Positions 1 through 9,827 of a stretch of 64,000 nucleotides of DNA are shown piece after piece (positions within the stretch are counted from its first letter, which is position 1; the number at the start of each line of letters is the position of its first letter). The position numbers were made by a program, and so were the translations under genes. The stretch covers positions 1 to 64,000 of the forward strand of contig JAHEMQ010000116.1 of NCBI GenBank assembly GCA_024643555.1, read 5' to 3'. Source of the stretch: Crocinitomicaceae bacterium (GTDB lineage Bacteria > Bacteroidota > Bacteroidia > Flavobacteriales_D > Crocinitomicaceae). Below the pieces are notes generated by a model. It made no database searches and was not told the DNA's origin. It saw only the letters and a program-made list of their open reading frames with translations.

Positions 1-485
1 CCAATAAAGATATGGTTCGTATCCACTTTATATACATTGGCCGTTTGACAATCCTTGTAAAAATAGCGAATCGCACCTTTTAAATCTTGAACGGCACGAA
101 CTACTGCTTTTACTGCATTTGCAGAATCAAAGGGAAAGAATCCCAAGCGGTAATCGATACTCGCACATACATAGCCTTTTTTCGCAAAGCTTTCCGACCA
201 TGTTTTCACGTCGTTGTCTGTCTTTGATCCACCGATAAAACTTCCACCGTGCACCCAAATAATCAATGGTCGTGCAAGTTCGGTGTCCCCAGTTGGTTCG
301 TAAAAATCCAGTTTCAATTGACTCGCGGTTCCACTAAAGGTATTGTTTTGTCCATAGGTAATATCGCTTGTTAAAGTAAAATTGCTAAAGACATCGTTTG
401 CATAACGACCGCCATTGCTGCACGGTGATTGGGCGAAGGAAACAACGCTCAAAAACAAACTAAATAGAAAAGTAACATTTTTCAT
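1..485 (-). CDS. Carboxylesterase / alpha-beta hydrolase, secreted, C-terminus cut by window edge
   Basis: My minus-strand translation from the ATG at 485: MKNVTFLFSLFLSVVSFAQ (signal peptide) followed by LIIWVHGGSFIGGSK and YVCASIDYRLGFFP, typical of type-B carboxylesterases. Confidence 0.8.
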   Translation of the reverse strand, partial: MKNVTFLFSLFLSVVSFAQSPCSNGGRYANDVFSNFTLTSDITYGQNNTFSGTASQLKLDFYEPTGDTELARPLIIWVHGGSFIGGSKTDNDVKTWSESFAKKGYVCASIDYRLGFFPFDSANAVKAVVRAVQDLKGAIRYFYKDCQTANVYKVDTNHIFI

Positions 486-500
486 AGGTTTTATTTTAGT

Positions 501-1817
501 TTAAGGAAATCGAATGCCGTCGTATTTTAAGGCATTCACTTGGGGGATTGTTGAATGGTATGTTAAATTTATGGCTTTTATAAATTCGTTGGCAAAAAGG
601 GCATTTCCTCTCGGATTTAAATAGATTCCATCTAAGGAGTATGCGCCTCCAGAAACAAATTTCGCACTCATGTTTACTCCATTGTAGACAAATCCATCAC
701 TTAAATTTGTAATAAATTGATCGGTATTCACCAGTGCCAGGTGGTATTGTTGAGCAAGGTTACGAATGATGGTGTTGTAAAGTGAAATTTTACTGCGAAG
801 AAGATTTAACTCTTCAATGTCCAAGACAAATTCATCTCGAATAGGGAACAAAACGCCCATTTGATTGCATTTAACGGAATCAAGAGGTAAACTCAAAAGG
901 AGTAATTCATTGGATTGAATTTGTCGCACAGCGAACATATTTGCCGTTGAATCTACGATCATGAAAGGATTTGCGCCAGTTTGAAAATAATAACCTAGCG
1001 GATTATAGATGCTATTTAAGGTTGCTGCATTTACATCATCTAAACTGAGGCCATTCCATGGAATCGTTGTGAAATAAGGCATTTGACTCACGTCTGGAAT
1101 GGTTGCAATCACTCCTTTGGCGCCATTAAGGGTTAAGTTAAATAACAATTGTTCGTAGTTCTGTTGAAATTCAAGCTCTGAAGGCAAGTTCTCATGTGTC
1201 CCTCCTGATTTTGCGTAATCCAATACATCTTCTAATCCAATGTACAGTTGAAAGAAACTAGCATTTCTCGACATAAGTTCATTCATCATGCTAGCCGTTG
1301 TGGAGGAAGACATCCGATGGAAGAATCCGTTCGTTGCCGACAAATTGGCATTGGTAAATTGATTGCTTTTTAATCCAGGAATTCCAAAGACATCAAATGG
1401 ATGGGCTGCTTGATAAATGTTTTGACTTAAACAGCTTTGATCACCTATAAGTGCATCTCTCAATGGGGACAATGAGGAAATGCCTTTACAATCCGTTTTA
1501 TATCCAAGGTGCATGGGTGCCAAGCCGTTTGTACTGATGCCAATGGAGGCAGTATTTAGAAAAGGAAAATTTGTCGGATTTGCACCGATTAATTCCATTT
1601 GAGTGGCTAGGATGTATGCTAAAGAATTTCCCTGACTTACTTTGTTCAATCCATCATTCATGTAACCCCCCATTTGGCCATCACCAATGTAAATCACATT
1701 GGTCAAGTCAAGTTCACCTTTCGTTGGAAGTGGCACTTGTTCTTTTTGTTTACAGGAAAGGAAGGCAAGTCCACAAAAAACGATAAATCCGATGTAGTGT
1801 AAAGTCTTCATTACCAT
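501..1817 (-). CDS. Lipoprotein with SGNH/GDSL hydrolase-like fold, apparently degenerate active site
   Basis: Lipobox-like FLSCK; block I position reads IGDGQMGGYMNDGL; C-terminal block reads DGIYLNPRGNALFANEFIKAIN. Confidence 0.7.
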   Translation of the reverse strand: MVMKTLHYIGFIVFCGLAFLSCKQKEQVPLPTKGELDLTNVIYIGDGQMGGYMNDGLNKVSQGNSLAYILATQMELIGANPTNFPFLNTASIGISTNGLAPMHLGYKTDCKGISSLSPLRDALIGDQSCLSQNIYQAAHPFDVFGIPGLKSNQFTNANLSATNGFFHRMSSSTTASMMNELMSRNASFFQLYIGLEDVLDYAKSGGTHENLPSELEFQQNYEQLLFNLTLNGAKGVIATIPDVSQMPYFTTIPWNGLSLDDVNAATLNSIYNPLGYYFQTGANPFMIVDSTANMFAVRQIQSNELLLLSLPLDSVKCNQMGVLFPIRDEFVLDIEELNLLRSKISLYNTIIRNLAQQYHLALVNTDQFITNLSDGFVYNGVNMSAKFVSGGAYSLDGIYLNPRGNALFANEFIKAINLTYHSTIPQVNALKYDGIRFP

Positions 1818-3046
1818 TTATAGTTTAGTGAAATTCCAGGGGCTAAGGCCACCGTACGAAAAGTTCCGTTCAATTGTGTTTCGAGATTTCTATCTGTTCG
1901 AGTGAGTTTCGTGGCATAAAAAGAAGCATCCACCGAAAAATGTGTATTGCAGCAATAACTAAAACCTATTGTTCCATAACAGCGATTCGCATCGGGAGTT
2001 TCAGGCGTAACAAATCCAGCTTGAACAGGAGTAAAACCGAATCCGCCTCCTGCTCTAAAAACTAGGTGTTTATTCGGAGTGTAAGAAGCGCCTCCTCTAA
2101 ATGCAAAAATACTTTTATAGTTTCGAGCAGATTTTGTATCAGAAAGTGAACTAGTATTTTGAGCATAATCAAATGCGAGCGTGTCGTAGGTTTTCCAATT
2201 CACATGATTGATGTCTAATACCAATTTCCATTTTTCGGACACATCGTATGAAAATCCTAATGTTAAGACACTAGGTAAGGGCAATGCTGCAGAAAAGCTG
2301 CCGTTTGGAAAATTAGGTGCAAGTGAATTTGGAACGGTAAAGCTTGCTTGTCCATCAGAAACAGCCATCGAAACTTTGGAGCGATAGGTCAATCCTACTG
2401 AAAAACGTGAGTCAAAATGAAAAAGAACTCCTAAGTTATATCCAAATCCGATTGCTTTCCCCGCTAGTTCTGCATGTCCGTAGTTTCCGAGACTGTCTTG
2501 TACAGGAATATCTTTTTGAAGATTGACGCTCCCGGAGCTCAGTACAAATCCACCGCCAATTCCAAGTCGTTCGCTGATGCGATAGGAAAATGTAGGTTGA
2601 ATAAAAATCGCTTTCAGTGAAAGTCGCGTTAAGGCAAAACGTCCGATCCAATTGGGCTCCCATTGAACGGTACTTCCAAAGGGTGTGTATACAGCCAATC
2701 CAACGCTTAAGGGTTCCAAGCGCTTTTTAAAGCGGTAAAGACCATAGGCGGAGAAAGGTGTTCCAACTGGGTTTTCTGTGTTATAAGAGAGTTGGGTCGC
2801 AGAATCCGTGTAATGCACGTGTGCAAAAATGGGTGTTGTTGCTAGGTTGATTTCAGATTTATTCGCAAATGCAGCGGCACCAGGATTGTAAAACAGGGTA
2901 GAGGCATCCGTATAAAGAGCTGTGCCGGCGCACCCCATTCCTTGTTGTTTTTGACCTTGAAAATTCACTTGAAACCCTTGCCCGAAGATACTTAGAGGAC
3001 ATGAGAGCAAGAAAGCTACATAAAGAATTTGCGTTAAAGCGTTCAC
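1811..3046 (-). CDS. Outer membrane transport protein, OmpP1/FadL family
   Basis: Signal peptide, QGFQVNFQGQKQQGMGCAGTALYTDASTLFYNPGAAAF, and beta-barrel pattern to the C-terminus. Confidence 0.85.
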   Translation of the reverse strand: MNALTQILYVAFLLSCPLSIFGQGFQVNFQGQKQQGMGCAGTALYTDASTLFYNPGAAAFANKSEINLATTPIFAHVHYTDSATQLSYNTENPVGTPFSAYGLYRFKKRLEPLSVGLAVYTPFGSTVQWEPNWIGRFALTRLSLKAIFIQPTFSYRISERLGIGGGFVLSSGSVNLQKDIPVQDSLGNYGHAELAGKAIGFGYNLGVLFHFDSRFSVGLTYRSKVSMAVSDGQASFTVPNSLAPNFPNGSFSAALPLPSVLTLGFSYDVSEKWKLVLDINHVNWKTYDTLAFDYAQNTSSLSDTKSARNYKSIFAFRGGASYTPNKHLVFRAGGGFGFTPVQAGFVTPETPDANRCYGTIGFSYCCNTHFSVDASFYATKLTRTDRNLETQLNGTFRTVALAPGISLNYKW

Positions 3047-3107
3047 AGTTTATGCTTGGGTTGTATCAAATATATTAAATTTAGTCGATAAAACTTAATC
3101 CTTTCAA

Positions 3108-3989
3108 ATGAAACCACTTAGACTGATTTGCATTCACTATTTTTTATTTATGATTTTTCCATCCATCGCTCAAGATCTCCCCGCATACGTTTTGTATACT
3201 GGAAATGGAAAGAAAACCAGTTTTGAAAAGCTCGAGGAAGCGACAGAAGGAAAGGAACTTATCTTATTTGGCGAATTCCACGACAATCCGATTTCTCATT
3301 GGTTGCAGCTGGAATTAACAAAGGAATTATTTGAAGAAAATGGCGCCAAACTTCAATTGGGATTTGAGATGTTCGAGCAAGATCAACAGTCTTTGTTAAG
3401 CGATTATTTAACTGGAAAATTAACGGATAAGCAATTCCAAGATACGATGCGTTTATGGCCAAATTACGAAACAGATTATGCTCCTTTAATTGCTTTTGCG
3501 AAAAACAATCATTTGTACTGTGTCGCCTCCAATGTTCAACGAAAATACGCATCCTTGTTATTTAAAAAAGGAAGGACAGCGTTGGACACCTTGTCAGCAG
3601 AAGTGAAAGCACAAATGGCTCCAATTGATTTCAAAGTAGACACGAGTTTGTCGCAATACCGAGAGGTTTTTTCGATGGGTGGACATATGGGAACAAATAT
3701 GGGAATGAACATGGTTGAGTCGCAAGCGTTCAAAGATGCAACCATGGCTCAATTCATTCTAGCGAATCCTGGGAGGCAAGATGGAACAGTTCATGTTCAT
3801 TTTAATGGGGCCTTCCATTCAGATTTTCATCAAGGTATTTTGTGGTATGTGCAACAAAAAAATCCACAGATTAAGGTGCTGACGATTTCTACGGTGACTC
3901 AAGAGGATGTCCGAAAGTTGGATAAAGAGCATTTGGGTCGGGCTGATTTTATTATCTGTGTTCCCGAATCCATGACAAGAACACATTAA
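3108..3989 (+). CDS. ChaN family (haem-binding uptake/Tiki-like) protein
   Basis: ELILFGEFHDNPISHWLQLEL..LGFEMFEQDQQ motif; signal peptide. Confidence 0.8.
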   Translation: MKPLRLICIHYFLFMIFPSIAQDLPAYVLYTGNGKKTSFEKLEEATEGKELILFGEFHDNPISHWLQLELTKELFEENGAKLQLGFEMFEQDQQSLLSDYLTGKLTDKQFQDTMRLWPNYETDYAPLIAFAKNNHLYCVASNVQRKYASLLFKKGRTALDTLSAEVKAQMAPIDFKVDTSLSQYREVFSMGGHMGTNMGMNMVESQAFKDATMAQFILANPGRQDGTVHVHFNGAFHSDFHQGILWYVQQKNPQIKVLTISTVTQEDVRKLDKEHLGRADFIICVPESMTRTH

Positions 3990-3991
3990 GT

Positions 3992-5338
3992 TTAATTTCT
4001 GCGTTTTTTGATGGTCGAAAGGATGGTTCCTTGAATGGTCTCTGTTTCCATTTGAGTTCCTTGTTCAATTTGCGTTGTTTCGTCGATCGCTTTCCCATTG
4101 ATTCGTGAGATGCTATATCCTCTTTTTAGGACGTGAATGGGATCCAAGAATTGAACTTTTTCTTCATATTGGCCAATTGCTTGTTTTTCCTTTTCAAGGA
4201 TAAATTTCAATTGAGGGCTCAACAAACGCCTGTGGTGTTCTAATTCTTGTGAAAATCCTTGAATGACGCTTCTGTATTGTTGTTGTACCTTGAAATTTAC
4301 TTGTACAAATCTATCCTTGGCCAGCTGCAGTCGTTTATTGACATCTTGATGAAGGTGATTTGCCAAAGAAAGTAGCAGTAAGCGTTTTTGTGACAAAAAG
4401 CGTTCATTGAGAACAGAAATATTCATTTTGATCTCACTTAATTCTAAATCAAATTCCCGGAAGGTTAATACTAGAAATTCAGCGAGTTGTGTTGGTGTTA
4501 TTGCGTTTCGATAGGCAATTAGTTCTGCCACCGTTAAATTGGTCGAGTGTCCAATTCCCGTTAAAACAGGTAAAGGAAAGGTCGCAATCGATTTGCAAAG
4601 CTCGAAATTGTTATAGCAGGTCATTCCGACTTCTGCTCCGCCACCGCGTACAAGGACCACAATATCGTATTGTTCTTTGTTTTTTTCAATTTCTGCTAGG
4701 GCTTGTCGAATGGAATTGACTGCTAAATCCCCTTGAACGTATGCTTCAAACAAGGTGGTTTCAAACAAGTAGCCATAGGTGTTCGAATGCAATACTTGAT
4801 AGAAGTCCGAAAGTCCCTTACTCGCATCACCAGAAATGACCGCGATACGTTTTGGAAGGAGTGGAAAAACTCGAGACTGGTTCGCGTTAATCAAAGCTAA
4901 TTTTTCCAGTTTACGCAAGGTTTCTTCTCGTTCACGTTGCAATTCACCGAGGGAAAAAGATGGATCAATATCTAAGATTTGTAAAGTGAGTCCGAAAGTG
5001 GGATGGAAATTTATTTTTGCCAAAAGCAGCAATGTTTTCCCGTCTTGCAGAGGTTCTTTGACCACTTGAATAAAAGCTTCATTGATTCGCTCCAATTGTT
5101 GCTTCCAAATTGTTCCCGTCATCTGAGCGACAATTTTCCCATCCTCCTTCTGCACCAACTCTGGAAAGGCGTGTCCACTAGGATATCTGTTCATCTTGTG
5201 CATTTCAGCCTTTACCCAATAGGTTGAAGTATACCGATCCTCCATGGTCTTTTGAATGGATTGCACGACTTGTTTGAGAGAAAAGACTTGTTTTTCTGAA
5301 TGAATCATGGCTGAAAATGCTGAGAGTGAAGTTAGCAA
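3992..5338 (-). CDS. xseA: Exodeoxyribonuclease VII large subunit (start may be the internal Met at 5308)
   Basis: OB-fold N-terminus, PKRIAVISGDASKGLSDFYQVL, VLVRGGGAEVGMTCYNNFELCKSIATFPLPVLTGIGHSTNLTVAELIAYRNAITPTQLAEFLV. Confidence 0.93.
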   Translation of the reverse strand: MLTSLSAFSAMIHSEKQVFSLKQVVQSIQKTMEDRYTSTYWVKAEMHKMNRYPSGHAFPELVQKEDGKIVAQMTGTIWKQQLERINEAFIQVVKEPLQDGKTLLLLAKINFHPTFGLTLQILDIDPSFSLGELQREREETLRKLEKLALINANQSRVFPLLPKRIAVISGDASKGLSDFYQVLHSNTYGYLFETTLFEAYVQGDLAVNSIRQALAEIEKNKEQYDIVVLVRGGGAEVGMTCYNNFELCKSIATFPLPVLTGIGHSTNLTVAELIAYRNAITPTQLAEFLVLTFREFDLELSEIKMNISVLNERFLSQKRLLLLSLANHLHQDVNKRLQLAKDRFVQVNFKVQQQYRSVIQGFSQELEHHRRLLSPQLKFILEKEKQAIGQYEEKVQFLDPIHVLKRGYSISRINGKAIDETTQIEQGTQMETETIQGTILSTIKKRRN

Positions 5339-5350
5339 ATTTCCGCTAAC

Positions 5351-6424
5351 CTACTTCAGTGGAATGCCACGTGAGCTGACGGGGCCAGTGTTTTTACTTT
5401 TTTCAATGGAAACGACAAAAGTTGTTCCGATTCCAACTTGACTTTTCACTTGAATGGACTGTCCATGAGATTCAACAATGTGTTTTGCAATTGCAAGACC
5501 AAGACCTGAGCCTCCTTCATTTCGATTTCTACTTTTCTCCACGCGGTAAAATCGTTCAAACAGTCTGGATAAATGATGTGGTTCAATTCCAGGACCATCG
5601 TCTTTAAATTCCACGACCAGACGTTCTTCCAAATTCAAAATTGAAACAGTGAGGGTGCCTCCAGGTTTCCCGTAGGATATGGCATTAGAAATCAAATTGG
5701 TAAACACTTGTCCCATTTTGTTTTTGTCGGCGTTCACATATTTCGAAGAATAAGATTTATCAAATACCAAGTGGTAGTTTTTGTCCTTTGCAATTAATTC
5801 AAAGAAATCGAATGATTCTTTTAATAAGTCGATTAGATCAAAAGAACGCACTTCCAATCGGAGGTTTTCCATTTCCATTCGGGTAATTTGATCGAGGTCT
5901 TCTAGAATCCCAGTAATGCGATCTGTGGATTTAGATGCACGCTCTAAAAAGGAACGATTCACTTGTGGGTCTTCGAGACCGCCATCTAGTAATGTCAACA
6001 AGTATCCTTGAATGGAAAAAACAGGGGTTTTTAATTCGTGTGCAAGGTTTCCAAGAAATTCTTTACGGAATTCAGCTTGTTCTTTCAATTTTGAAATTTC
6101 GATGGAACTGTTTTTTTTCCATTCTGCCACTTCCTTTTCGGCGTCTTCCATCAAAGAGTCGATGGATTTATTGAATCCAATATTGGCTGCTTGATTGACT
6201 TGTATGGATCGATAAATATTGGCTAAACGATATTGTATAAATCCTTTCAGTAGAAAATAAAAAACGAGGTAGGAAAAAATTCCAGAAAAGACTGGAATAA
6301 GTATCATGATGGTGCGGGATAATTCGACGATGATTGCGTGGACAATGAGTGTAAAGAGGAAACTTAAAAACATGAAAGCAATGCTTCCATATAAGATTAG
6401 TACACTCGGTCTGGCTGTTTTCAT
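5351..6424 (-). CDS. Sensor histidine kinase, PhoR-like
   Basis: Two TM segments, FLGNLAHELKTPVFSIQGY H-box, ATPase N/G boxes (NLISNAISYGKPGG, GGSGLGLAIAKHIVESHGQ). Confidence 0.92.
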   Translation of the reverse strand: MKTARPSVLILYGSIAFMFLSFLFTLIVHAIIVELSRTIMILIPVFSGIFSYLVFYFLLKGFIQYRLANIYRSIQVNQAANIGFNKSIDSLMEDAEKEVAEWKKNSSIEISKLKEQAEFRKEFLGNLAHELKTPVFSIQGYLLTLLDGGLEDPQVNRSFLERASKSTDRITGILEDLDQITRMEMENLRLEVRSFDLIDLLKESFDFFELIAKDKNYHLVFDKSYSSKYVNADKNKMGQVFTNLISNAISYGKPGGTLTVSILNLEERLVVEFKDDGPGIEPHHLSRLFERFYRVEKSRNRNEGGSGLGLAIAKHIVESHGQSIQVKSQVGIGTTFVVSIEKSKNTGPVSSRGIPLK

Positions 6425-7098
6425 TTTTCTTGGAAGGTATATCCGACTCCTTTTATGGTACGAATATAGTCATCTCCAAGCTTTTCACGTAATTTTCTGA
6501 TGTGAACATCAATTGTTCTTTCACCCACAACTGTTTCATTCCCCCAAACCACTGCTAAAATTTGGTCTCTGTTAAATACCTTACCAGGACGACTAGCTAA
6601 TAGTTCGAGTAATTCAAATTCTTTTTTAGGCAATGCCAATGACTCTCCATTTAATTCTACGACAAAACGATCTCTGTCAATGAGAATCGAGGCATCAAGT
6701 TTCGGAGTGGAAGTTTTAATTCTCCTAAGTAAGGATTCTATTTTGCTTAATAACAAACGCGGCCGAATGGGTTTATTGATGTAATCGTCAGCACCAGCCT
6801 CAAATCCCGCAATCTGAGCGTAATCCTCTGTGCGTGCCGTTAAAAAAGCGATGATAGGCTGATTCAAGTGCAAGTCTTTACGGATGATTTGACACGTTTC
6901 AATTCCATCCATGACGGGCATCATTACATCCAATAAAATCAAAGATGGATTTATCTGTTGAACAATTCGCAATGCCTCTTGTCCATTTGAAGCGACATAT
7001 ACTTTAAATCCTTCCTTACGAATATTGTAAGAAAGGAACTCCAGAATATCTGGTTCGTCATCAACAATTAAAATGGTATGTCCTTTCGAGTTTTCCAT
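6421..7098 (-). CDS. Response regulator, OmpR/PhoB family
   Basis: ILIVDDEPDILEFL, SLILLDVMMPVMDG, winged-helix ERTIDVHIRKLREKLGDDYIRTIKGVGYTFQ; 4-nt overlap with the kinase gene. Confidence 0.93.
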   Translation of the reverse strand: MENSKGHTILIVDDEPDILEFLSYNIRKEGFKVYVASNGQEALRIVQQINPSLILLDVMMPVMDGIETCQIIRKDLHLNQPIIAFLTARTEDYAQIAGFEAGADDYINKPIRPRLLLSKIESLLRRIKTSTPKLDASILIDRDRFVVELNGESLALPKKEFELLELLASRPGKVFNRDQILAVVWGNETVVGERTIDVHIRKLREKLGDDYIRTIKGVGYTFQEK

Positions 7099-7112
7099 AG
7101 GAAGAATAAAAA

Positions 7113-7138
7113 GGCTGCTGCACTTTCATGCAGCAGCC
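7113..7138 (-). terminator. Strong rho-independent terminator/attenuator candidate
   Basis: Perfect 10-bp stem ggctgctgca-ctttca-tgcagcagcc with a U5 tract on the minus-strand transcript. Confidence 0.8.
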
Positions 7139-7147
7139 GATTGAATA

Positions 7148-9691
7148 TTATTTTTGAATCATTAATTTTTCAGTTGTGATTCCAGACGCATTTGTCAAGC
7201 GTACTGTATAGAATCCAGCGGAAAGATTGTTGACAGGGAAGTTGACCATGTTCGTACCAATAACCGTTGATTCTTGGTTAATCAGAACACGTCCAGTAGC
7301 ATCGATTAATTCGATTTCTACTCTTTCGGTTGTTTGTTCAAAAGAAACAGTAACTTGTTCTGTAGCTGGATTAGGGAAAACATTCAAGATGGAACCAGAA
7401 GTTAATTCGTTGATCCCTACAGTTACATCTACTAAGAATACCGCTGTATCTGAACAGTTTCCGTTAATTGCGGTCAAGACAACAGTGTACGAACCATTCA
7501 CAGCATAAGCGTGTGTAGGTGCAGCGGCAGAAGAGTTGGTGAAATCACCGAAATCCCAAGAATAAGATGTAGCTCCAGCAGAAGTATTTGTAAAGGTTGC
7601 CACGTTGCCAGCCAAGGTCATTGTTCCTGCTGCCGTTGGTGTTGGGTTAAATGTTACTGAAATTGGAGCAGAAGTTCCAACACCATTACAAGCATTGGCG
7701 TTTGTTGCAGTAACAGTGATATTTGATGCTGTAGCTGTTACGTCGATGCTTTGTGTTGTTGCTCCTGTTGACCATAAGTAGCTATCCGATGTTGAAGCCG
7801 TAATGGTTACCACTTCACCAGCACACGCTTGTGTTGCAGAAGCGTTAATTGTTGGAGCTGGTGCGTTTGAAACGTTGATGGTTGTTGCTGCAGACGTAGC
7901 AGTACATCCGTTCACATCCGTTACAGTTACGGTGTACGAACCAGATGTTGATACCGTGATAGAAGCTGTTGTTGCATTTGTTGACCAAACATTTCCAGAT
8001 GTTGCACTTGAAGTTAAATCTACTGAACCACCTGTACAGAATGTAGTTGCGCCGCTAGCAGAAATTACTGGTGTAGCAGGTAAAGCGTTTACAGTAACTG
8101 TTACCATCGCACGCGGACCTTCATATCCAGCAGCATTCATTTGAGCCACATAATAGTTAAATGTTCCAGCTGTTGTTGTAGATGGTGTTGGAGCTGGAAT
8201 ACTTGTTCCACCTGTTGCAGTGGTGTACCAGTTAATTGTACAATCTTGGTTTCCTGTTGCAGTTAATGCTGATGCTGTAGCTCCTTGACAAACATTAATT
8301 GAAGTTGTCGTAGTTGGAGCTGGAATAATCACAGGGTTTATAGAAGCATCTAAGAAGGAGCTATTTGATAAAGCAATTGAAGCTGAAACAGGACGGAAAT
8401 CGGGGCTCAAATAGGTATTGTTTACTCCGTAAGGAAGTGTTAAAATGTTTGCAGAAGAAACAAGTGAATCGTTATTATTTGCACCAAACCAAGCTGAAAC
8501 ATTAAATGTGCTTCCAGCATTTCTTTCAACTGAATAGTTGGTAATGTAGCCAGCTACGAGGTTGTTTTTATATTTCAAAACACCATTTGTTGCGTTAGAC
8601 TCACAAGCAGTTCCATCAATGTGAATTCCACGAAGACCATCCATGAAAATACTGTTATAGATCTTCAATCCAGAGTTACGACGAATACGTGCTCCTCTTC
8701 TGAATCCGGATGCAACAGTAGCTGCTGTATTTCCTCTTAATGGACCAACAAAAGTAACATTTGAGAAAATGGCAGATGTTTGAGGTGAATTAGCAGAACC
8801 AGCAGCATCGTTATCTGATTCGAATCCTTCTGATGTTGAAACTGTTGGGTTATCAGCAATCAATGGGTCGCGAACTGCTAAGCAATATTGCACCATACCT
8901 GAGAAACCATTATCTGTATCGAAATCATCATCAAGGTTACGGTAAGACACTAGGTGACGGCAATTAACTGTACCACCAAACCACTCAAAAGCATCGTCAT
9001 TTGAAAAAGAAACCTGAACATAATCGATGGTTGTTGCACGTCCAACTGATCCCAATGTTAATCCATTGATTTCTTTATTTGGTTGGTATACATATCCTGG
9101 GAATTCGATGCGAACGTAACGAAGAATACCAGAGTTATCATTTACATCAGGATTTGTTCCACCACCATATTGCGTATCAAATGTTGGTGCTAATCCTTCA
9201 ATGTTTGCAATTCCACCAGCATTGTTGTTGGTCGATTTACCCATTAAAATAATTCCACCCCAATCACCTAAAGCACGTTGACCTACTGGTTGGTTTGAAG
9301 TAAATACAATTGGGTTTGAAGCTGTTCCATCAGCAATTAATTTAGATCCTTGCGTGATGAATAACCCAGAACCAGAAGTATTTTTATCTCCCATCACCAC
9401 TGTTCCTGGTTGGATGGTTAATGTCGCTCCATTTTTTACATAAATCTGTCCTTGTAATAAATAAACGTTGTTTGCTGTCCAAGTTGTATTTGTGGTAATT
9501 GCTGCCGTTACAGTAACATTTGAACTTTGGTACACCGTATTTTGAGGATCCCAATTTGACCAAGAGTCTGTCCATTGTGCCGTTGGTGCGGGAGCGAATG
9601 CTCCTCTGTAGTTTGCAGGCTGGAAGAAACTCTGCCCGAATGCGACAAGACTTACACAGAAGCTTAACGCGGTAAACGTAATTTTTTTCAT
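7148..9691 (-). CDS. Secreted T9SS-sorted protein with right-handed beta-helix-like N-terminal region, Ig-like/PKD region and C-terminal sorting domain
   Basis: NVYLLQGQIYVKNGATLTIQPGTVVMGD, PKD-like ATSYSWDFGDFTNSSAAAPTHAYAVNGSYTVVLT, T9SS CTD NVFPNPATEQVTVSF...AGFYTVRLTNASGITTEKLMIQK. Confidence 0.88.
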   Translation of the reverse strand: MKKITFTALSFCVSLVAFGQSFFQPANYRGAFAPAPTAQWTDSWSNWDPQNTVYQSSNVTVTAAITTNTTWTANNVYLLQGQIYVKNGATLTIQPGTVVMGDKNTSGSGLFITQGSKLIADGTASNPIVFTSNQPVGQRALGDWGGIILMGKSTNNNAGGIANIEGLAPTFDTQYGGGTNPDVNDNSGILRYVRIEFPGYVYQPNKEINGLTLGSVGRATTIDYVQVSFSNDDAFEWFGGTVNCRHLVSYRNLDDDFDTDNGFSGMVQYCLAVRDPLIADNPTVSTSEGFESDNDAAGSANSPQTSAIFSNVTFVGPLRGNTAATVASGFRRGARIRRNSGLKIYNSIFMDGLRGIHIDGTACESNATNGVLKYKNNLVAGYITNYSVERNAGSTFNVSAWFGANNNDSLVSSANILTLPYGVNNTYLSPDFRPVSASIALSNSSFLDASINPVIIPAPTTTTSINVCQGATASALTATGNQDCTINWYTTATGGTSIPAPTPSTTTAGTFNYYVAQMNAAGYEGPRAMVTVTVNALPATPVISASGATTFCTGGSVDLTSSATSGNVWSTNATTASITVSTSGSYTVTVTDVNGCTATSAATTINVSNAPAPTINASATQACAGEVVTITASTSDSYLWSTGATTQSIDVTATASNITVTATNANACNGVGTSAPISVTFNPTPTAAGTMTLAGNVATFTNTSAGATSYSWDFGDFTNSSAAAPTHAYAVNGSYTVVLTAINGNCSDTAVFLVDVTVGINELTSGSILNVFPNPATEQVTVSFEQTTERVEIELIDATGRVLINQESTVIGTNMVNFPVNNLSAGFYTVRLTNASGITTEKLMIQK

Positions 9692-9827
9692 CTTTTCTTA
9701 TTTTTTTTATCTGGAGCAAAGTTCAGACAATGATGTAGTCAAAGCGTTAGCATAACCCTATGTTTACACTAATTAATCGTTAAGAAATCATGAAGAAATG
9801 GATGTAATAAAAAGGGAATGTTAAGCC

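Noticed and set aside
7803-8144. 113-aa plus-strand Val/Ala/Thr-rich ORF
   Set aside because: Antisense to the Ig-like/PKD region of the T9SS protein; composition explained by the opposite strand
9692-9827. Possible second copy of the 11-bp-phased array upstream of the T9SS beta-helix gene
   Set aside because: TTAAC/TAAC-like words are present, but the spacing does not follow the 11-bp period
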